Below are positions 1-8,000 of a stretch of DNA of 10,972 bases, one piece after another. How positions within the stretch are numbered: the stretch's first letter is position 1; each line of letters begins with the position of its first letter. The translations under genes and the position numbers were made by a program. The notes beneath the pieces are model-generated. The model was not told the DNA's origin, searched no databases, and was given only the letters and a program-made list of their open reading frames with translations. This stretch comes from Phoronis ovalis (Eukaryota > Phoronida > Phoronidae), in assembly GCA_028565635.1 (NCBI GenBank), contig JAOXYB010057723.1:1-10972 (forward strand), written 5' to 3'.

Positions 1-124
1 GTTATAAGGAAAATAATAAACCTCCTGTGAATCTGCAGTTAGTCAGCCTGTTACAGAACGGTGTCGCAACAGCGCCCACTGTATGATATAGTTTTAACAA
101 ATCTTCGTGCTGTGGTGTATTTAG

Positions 125-395
125 GCCTAATTTTAATGGGGTTTTTTTGGACAAATTTTACCATGGGGGTGTTTTTTTGCAAATGTCTTTTTACCATGGT
201 ATATATTTTCAATAAATAATTAATTACCATAGGTGTATTTCTTGATTTTTGTCCCGTTGATATCTTTAATTCGAGCCTTTTTTTTACAATGGAGCGTACT
301 TTTTACCATGGGATATGGTTTTCACAAAAAAAAATTACCATGTGGTATATTTTTGAAAAAGTAATTTTTACCATGGGTTATAGGTTTTTACCTGG
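125..395. repeat. Minisatellite A, about 33-bp unit, degenerate
   Basis: The core TTTTTACCATGGGGTATA recurs with CCAT (or a variant) at about 161, 194, 227, 306, 338 and 371, so steps are 32-33 bp. Weaker copies lie near 128 and 286. Spacing is disturbed around 230-300. The units are T-rich on the plus strand and diverged from each other. Stop codons and varied copies argue against coding. The array ends in a GC-richer stretch containing aagtaccccccgg. Confidence 0.75.
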
Positions 396-559
396 GGCCT
401 CACACCACCACCAAGTTTTTTTGTCAAGTACCCCCCGGACAGTAACCTTGAGCTGTGCAGGTCTGGAATAGTTCCTTAAAAAATCTGTGGGTGTACGGTG
501 TGTGGTAGGTTTATGTTCCAGAGGAATACTCCGGGTTCCGTTTATATAGGGATGTGCCG

Positions 560-790
560 CAACAGAGGATCTGGTTTTTTGACCAAACTAGCAGAGAGAA
601 TCCGATTTTACCGAATTAGCCAAGTGGATCCGGTGTTTCGAATAAATAATCTTAGTTGACCTGGTTTTTAACCAAAATATACCGGTTTTCCAATACACAT
701 AAAATTATCAATCAGGTTTTTTAGCAAAAAAAGTTAAGCAAACCGGTTTTGTGGCGAGGAAAATAATTGAGAGGATCCGGTTTTTTAGTC
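560..790. repeat. Minisatellite B, about 31-bp unit, degenerate
   Basis: The core GGATCCGGTTTTTTAG(C/A)CAAA recurs with the CCGG-like anchor at 571, 602, 630, 661, 682, 713, 743 and 777. Most steps are 28-34 bp with one short step of 21. Copies differ by several substitutions. The array lies between two copies of aagtaccccccgg (425-437 and 824-836). Confidence 0.65.
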
Positions 791-1593
791 TGTACTGCAC
801 ACCCCAGCTATTCAAAATTTTGTGAAGTACCCCCCGGGTTTATGTTTGGATGCCTTTGCCAAGTACCTAACTGGGTCAATTTAAATTGCTGCGTGTTTCT
901 GTAGGAAATTGATTGCTACTCCTCAGGCTCCTTTGATTTGTATCCTTGCCTCCTTGCTATCCGTGCCTATTCTCGTGTCGTGCCTTGCTCATCATCTCAG
1001 ATCCCCGCTGCAAAGCTGACAATATTATATTTGCTTTTAAGCATGTTTCAGATGTTTGGTTTCTCGAAAACAGTGCGGTTAACTTTGTGCTGATATATAA
1101 ATAGCACCAATAACAATATCACTGCTGGCTGCTGCATTAACTTCAGCATTACTGTATCTGAGCTGTCATTGTGTTATATCTTATGATGACAGCGAGTTCT
1201 TTTGCTTGCTTTAAAATGGCCTTAAAAGAAGGTTAAACTGGACTCAAAACAAGACCTATGCCGAAGTTCCAACCCTATCCAAGACAGAAAATTTCAAAAA
1301 GCAAGACACTCGGTGCAAGACCAGGGTTAAAAATCAAACCTTTTTTGCTAATTTTCCTACCCTAAATGGGAGACGCGCGTTACGTACCTCAAATAAACAC
1401 CTTTTGCATGTGTTTTATTACGAGCAGGATTACATATATTTTATTTGAGTGCCCCGAGCGAGGCGTCCTGTTGTATGGTAAACGCAACGTTAACCGTGAA
1501 GGAGTGTTTTTTTTTCAATCTGAATGACGAAAAATGGATTTTAAATATTGAAAATAAAATCGAAAAGTTTTTGTTGTTTGATTTACAATAGTT
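791..1593. other. 3' flanking DNA without recognised genes
   Basis: I see no open coding stretch of note, RNA gene or repeat with clear ends. A pyrimidine-rich stretch (about 940-1010) is moderately GC-richer but has stops in all frames I read. Confidence 0.5.
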
Positions 1594-1599
1594 TTTATT
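1594..1599 (-). terminator. Candidate poly(A) signal for the ARM/ART gene
   Basis: TTTATT on the plus strand reads AATAAA on the minus strand, about 380 bp after the stop codon. It is the first canonical hexamer I find downstream. T-rich sequence follows on the minus strand. In AT-rich DNA the motif is common by chance, so this is tentative. Confidence 0.35.
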
Positions 1600-1979
1600 A
1601 ATTAAGACATCTTGACGCTCCGGACTGTGACTGTTCCAGATACAACACTATATAGGAATTTTTTCATAAAAATAATCTATAACGGAGTCAATAACAATGC
1701 AGAGCTGCTTCTTATTTTAACAATTAATATTCCCAATACAGTGGCATATGCACGAATAAAGACAAAACATTACAAATATAACTGACATGAACACTGAGTA
1801 GCTGGCATGGGCGATTCATTTCACGTTGTTGAAGGCAAGACTAATTTAGTGAAATGTTTTCTCCCAGTAATTAATATGTTGTATATCATACGTGTGGCGA
1901 CCAGCACAATGATCTCTGCAGCACAGATCGGCACATACAATCCTTTACAGATTTCAACAGAAAAAATGTTCATGGATGT

Positions 1980-2098
1980 TCATATATATTTCTCTTCCAG
2001 TTTCACAACTATCCCATACAGTACGACAGATTCACGCTGTTTGGTACTCCACTCAAGTTCTTGATTGCTAAACCGTGGATCAACCTGTCTTGTAAGAC
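1980..2098 (-). CDS. Exon 10: terminal exon of ART-like module, TGA stop
   Basis: The acceptor TTTTTTTATTGTCTGCAG has an excellent pyrimidine tract. The exon completes the Gly codon and encodes LTRQVDPRFSNQELEWSTKQ then RESVVLYGIVVKLEEKYI before TGA at 1980-1982. F-S-N-Q-E-L-E-W is the best place for the ART catalytic glutamate (E612 or E614), with L-Y-G-I-V-V-K-L as the closing strand. The opposite strand is also open at 1807-2064, but that reading is a shadow. Confidence 0.87.
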
Positions 2099-5000
2099 CT
2101 GCAGACAATAAAAAAATAATCTCTATTTAACCTTGTAATTATTTTCCGAAAGGGAAGCGGCTTGGGAAGCGTCGGTCAGGTTTGTAATCATGTCAAGTTT
2201 ATCTTCTGCAATAAATCTGTCACTGTAAATGAAGTGTTTAATTTAAATAATTGTATATTGAATAATTTGCATCATGACTTACCTAAAGTTTGACTAGCTA
2301 CATCATAACATTCTGGTTCAATGTACACCATAAACGCTACACGACCTGTGTATTTCTTGCCATCATCATCAGTATAGCTGTGTTATCAAAGGAAATTAAT
2401 CATGAAACGTGCAAATTTACTATCAAATATTGTGCACTTATATATAGCATGATTGTTTCAGTATAGGTTTGTTTGTTCTGTAATACGCAATCTAAAATAT
2501 CGAAGTAGCGCAATGTAAATTTTAGAAAAAGAATACAATACAAATCAAAACAATTATACAATTTTACTTGATGAAACTGCAATTCTATTAGTTGCATGCA
2601 TATACTTACCTGTTATGAAATAACATGTATGTCCCCTATATAAGAGGCCTCAATTATTTGTAACATAACTTAAAAATGAAACCCTTTTCGTTCCGAAAGT
2701 GGTGCTCATCTCCAGATGACGCCTCCGTATGTGCACTGATACACACCCTCTACTTTCTGACAAACATTCAGAACGTGTTTGATCTAGGGGTTTGATCATC
2801 CCAAAATCAATCTTTGATCGATAAATTAGGTTGGGGCGGGATTGTTAAGTATACTCATGCAGTTAATAGAATTACAATTTCAACAAGTAAAATTGTATAT
2901 TATTCTACTTTACTGCATTACATGTTATGAAATAACATATATGATTCCAAAGCAGTGCCCACACTTTATCGATCATATTCCAAAACGTGTTGATTGATAC
3001 ACGAGAACATTATACGTGATCCTCTGATACGCACTTTTACACGAAAGTACGCACTTTCACTGTGTATATAGAGTCGTACCTTGTACGCACACGTTAAAGT
3101 ATACCAGAAATAAACTCCTTGAATAAAGTTCGCACCAAAGGACAATTATTTGTGAGAAGAAAGACTATCTTTAACCTCTCTAAACTTAAACCCTAAAATG
3201 ATAATTCCAAGAGCAATACGTCAATGTGCCAGCTAGTTCCTTGTGTGCTATATGAGCTGCTATCAGATTTATCTGATGGACCAAATCCACTCTTACATTT
3301 CTAGTGCTAGAATGCACAATGTGCGACAGTGGGTACCATCCTGTCGTATAGTTACATCTGATTAACACAGACTTGTGGTGAAGGATTGCTGCAAAGTGTA
3401 TCAAAACTCTGAACACCGCCAACGGTTCTAGGTATATGATGTGATAACCCCATAGATCATGTTCCCAACCTCCCTGGACTAGTTCTTCCCTCCAATAAGT
3501 TCTCAACTCATCAGACGTGTGTGTTGTCAGGGTGATTGTTGGAGGGGGGGAGCAACGGGGATGTTAAAGAAGCGAACGAGTATTATTCCCGTATCTTTCT
3601 GGTAGAGACGAAGTCAGGTAGTCAGCGACCAGTTATCAACCTCAAATCGCTGAACCAACACATTATAAAGCAAAAGTTTTGGATGGAAACTCCTTCAATA
3701 AGACAACACAAATTATTTTTATGCTATTCGGCTTTCGTCAAGAGCCCAGATATTTTACGAAGGGGCTACCCCAGTAAGAGTCTTCTCCGAGAAGCTGCGA
3801 TGAATCGCAGCTTACGTGAACGATCTGGGATTGGATCGATTCCACCAGAAAGCTACATTAGTCCGAAACAAGCTCTAAATCAGCTAGGTTTTCTAATAAA
3901 TCCCAACTGACTCTTACTCAAGATCTTGGGATTCAATTGAGGTTGGATCTAAGATTGATTTCTCTTCTGATAGATTGTCAGCAGAAGATCAGTCACGCAG
4001 CAAAACAACTATTGGCTGCCCGTCGCATGTAACTTTACTAGTCTTGCTAGATCACCCTACATCGACTATAGCTCACCCACGGCCTCCGAGATCGAGGTCT
4101 GATCTACGTCCGTCTGAGATGACAAGACATCAGAACTACGTCCGGGAGATATTGTTCTTAGTATCAGTACTGGTAGAGTGGTCCTGTTGGGACCTCTCAG
4201 ACTTTACACTTTCGCATCTTCATCCTGCATTTTTTGCGGACCTAGATAACAGAATCGACCCTGACCTACAGTAAGGTACTACACATCGTCGTTCGTGGGA
4301 TAGTGAATCCCTGGGACCAGGGAGGCTGCCGCTTCTGCTGACGAGATTGAAATTAATCAAATATTGTCTGCCACATCTCAGACATCCATAGCACAGTACC
4401 CTGACTAACAGCTCGGATGTTACTTACAGCAGTTTGTTGGCCGGGACGGAATACATCCCTGCAAACCTCCCTGTCATAACAGATGGTAAACTTCCATATG
4501 GAAAACCTTTAGAGGTTTTTAGATATATATAAGATGCACGGGGGCCTGCTGTACCTATACTACTCCTCCAGAGGTGGATCTCGAATTCCAGTACCGTTCT
4601 GCGCCTCGGTCCCTATAAAGGGCACCGACGCATCAGATCCCACAGTTTTCAAGACGTCCGCTGACGTTCTAGTGACCGTGGCAGAAGGTGATACAGAAAT
4701 TTGGTAATTTAAACTAGTACAACAACGTTCAAAAGTGACAAAAAATGTTAAAGTGTCCAAACATTTACAACTATTATAAAGTTAGGTCAGTTAGAAGTTA
4801 ATTCAAACTGTATCATACGGGGTAATAATATACAGTTTCCGGTATTCCTAGGCGGTCACCCATCCTAGTACTAACCGTTGCTTACTTTCAACGTGGTATG
4901 ACTGTAAAGTTTGAGTGTGCTACTAACTGACTTTTACCATAGTTCCTCAGACTAGTTCGTATGATAACTTTCTTGTATTCCGCGTGTACCGCGAACTAGA

Positions 5001-8000
5001 GGTGTACATTTTGCGGTTTACTGAAAGAACATCTCGCGCTCCTGTGTCACATTGAAAATCTTTTCTGCGTTTCTCAGTATTTTTTTATCAGCGTGAGTGA
5101 AATATTTGGATTTCAAATTTTAGAATTTGTTTTTAATGTACAGCCGACTGTACGTATCTCGTAGTTTGAAATCCAAGTATCCTTACATGAATCATTGCGT
5201 CACATAGTGAACATATCCATGGGCGGTGGATATTCCAATTCGATATTTATGCACAACATGCAACAATCAGTAAGGTCATATTCATAGTAATATGTGATCA
5301 AATTTCGAATGGTTATTGTCGTCAATGGACAACTGTAACCGTGATTTGCAAAAAAAAAAATCAATAAAACGGTGATAAAAAGTGGTAACATAAGAGAGTG
5401 TGATACATGCTTTAAATAAAATTACTGTAAGGTCGTACTTGTATCTAAAACAAGTAGCTTTTAGCATATGCATTGCATTGGACACGTACATATGTGTGTA
5501 CTTGACTATATCAACAATATGCGAGAGGGCTGGGACTACAAAACATTTAGGGATAAACGTATAATTTTAATATATGCTGATGTCAATAACACATGTGCAT
5601 TTTAGATTACTCCACCTTACCAATCAGGCCAGGCATATGTTTCGTGTCCTGCATATCGAATACTGGGTGACACAAAAATCTGCTTCGTGTCAAATCCAAC
5701 TGGCTTTTGATCATCTGTGTAATGGCCTTCGCACTCGCTTAGTTTAAAACCACCAAAGGAATAATCTCCTACATAAAGAAAAACAAAAGCTTTTATTACA
5801 AAACGTAAATAAATGGAAGAACTATGTATATATATAGGGATCACGTTTGAAATGAGCTTTTAATTTTATGTGATCTCGCTCCACTTTTATTTATTGTAAT
5901 TTATTTGCTGTATTTCATTTACCAAAAATTGGCATGTAATTTAAGTTTTCTTTTATAAACAAGATGTCATTTTCTATTCCAAGAGAACGGACACTATACC
6001 AGTAACTAGCATATGATATACATGTAAAAGGTGTTAATAATGTTCTCGTACCAGGCATAAGAAGGCTTCCTTCTTTTAGTATCTTATTAACAGCTTTCGG
6101 ATTGGTACCGTGGTAAGCGCGATGCCATTTAGTAAAGATATCATTGTCTTTGACGCGTCCTTTGTGCATACTAAATGTATGAAGTGAGGTAAAATTAATT
6201 ACAGAATAATTCAGTCAAGCATTTCTGAAACCTGTGGATGTGGTGTTTTTAGAGAGAGTGGTTTGTGCAATCAATATCTTGTAAAAACGCTATGTTATAG
6301 GTTTAGATCTTTGCCCAGTTTTCATCTTTTATTCTGTATATATTCCGGGGGCTTCAGATATAAATTGGGTACGCACGCTTGTTATCAAAATAGCGTGTAA
6401 AGGGTGCCTTTTCGAGTAGAGGTTTTAGGGGTTGCTTAGACCGGAAATATTTAAGTTTTGGATAGAATACCATTTTTCATGGTATTTGTTAGGTCTTGTC
6501 TAGGGATCCTTTTTTGTGCCCTTGGACCACTTGTTTAGAGTCTTTTTTATACCATTCACTAGCATGGGTACCCACTTTAAGCCTGAGAGTACTTATATAT
6601 TTTGGACTGTTGTTCATACATACTTTTCCTTGCTAGTATAGGAGAATACTCGTCTTCAAAGCTACTTACTACAAAATTATGTATTTACGAATTGATTTCT
6701 TGCAAACTGTTACTTTAACTATGATTACACTTTGAACATACTATAATTTTCATGAACAAAGAACAAGTCTGTATAACATACTCCAGACCAAATCTTGACC
6801 AGCCAATAGGAACACCATAATCTTTAGGCGGTTGTCCTTTTCTATGGTAAAGCTTGTCATTTCTTTCCGTGTGACAGTGGATGCAGTAACACTTGTGGAA
6901 CTTTTCATTGAGATAGTTGCCTGGAAAACAATGAAAACAAGTCCTAGAACCCTAATGGGACAAACACAAAGACAGATCATCTATAAACGGGGCAAGTAGC
7001 TACAAAAGTGTGGTTGTAGAAAAACATTTTTTCTAATCTCGCTAACAAATTTTTGGACAAAAAACATTTTTCACCGCATGTAAGGAAACATTCAGGCAGA
7101 TTCGCAACTGGGAAAAAGACGTAACAGAGTCTAATTTTCAACACCACATGTAACAGTTATGGTTAACTGCATTTAGATGCAGTACATGCTTATAGATAGT
7201 TTAATAGTCTCAAAACTCATGTACTACATAATTACATGTTTTTTCTCTAGAGATTGCATGCTATTCATTTCGAGAACAACTAGTTATAAATAATACTAGA
7301 TTTACACCTTTTCCCGGGACAAATTCAAACCGATAGTGTTTTTATGACAATGAAACCTATTTTTTAACCTTCGAAGTTATTGCTCCAAAGTTGTCTAATT
7401 TTTGCCACATCGGAATATTAAAACTGACTGAATCAAGAAAAACACTTCTAACATTTACACGCGATTATATCATGATCATAACATGTTACTTGTTTAAAAA
7501 TTTGATTATGTTTAATTAATAAAAAGACGTTTATATTCCAGTATAACATTAAAACATATTGACGTGACATTAGCTTTTAAACGTGTCTTAGTTAAACAGC
7601 TTCCAAAAGGAACTATAAAAATTGCTCAGTTCATTTTGTTATTATACCCTTTTTATGTGCTCCGTGTGAGGAGTCATACATTGCCTTTGCTGATGCCATA
7701 CCAGTGCTAGATTGTTTTGCATACATTTACATGGTAAAATAAAATCCTACATTTTTACATTGATATACAGTTATCTGATATCTCCGTTCCTCTCACTGTT
7801 TCCCTTGGCAAGTGCAGGCAGAGTAAATAAGAAGAAAAAGACGTAAAAATTAAAAGTCTGCACACATACCTAGAACATTAAGATGGTTCGTAAGATACCT
7901 TGAACAAAGTTGATTGTACTGGCATTTATCCTTTCTAGGACTACATGGTAAAGCTACTGAAAAGTCAAGAAAATATAATTAATTGAATATTTTAGAAGAA

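Noticed and set aside
1807-2064. Plus-strand open frame of 85 codons
   Set aside because: It lies antisense across the terminal exon of the ARM/ART gene, whose minus-strand reading has conserved-looking motifs and a good acceptor.
3975-4274. Plus-strand open frame of 99 codons
   Set aside because: It is out of frame with the recognisable reverse transcriptase segments and has no motif; probably a chance reading of a decayed element.
4330-4360. CTGACGAG...GAAA resembling a hammerhead ribozyme core
   Set aside because: The space between the two core motifs is too short for stem II and no flanking stems pair.
5200-5491. Two overlapping minus-strand open frames
   Set aside because: Low-complexity hydrophobic AT-rich translations with no motif, no splice-site support and no phase fit to the gene.
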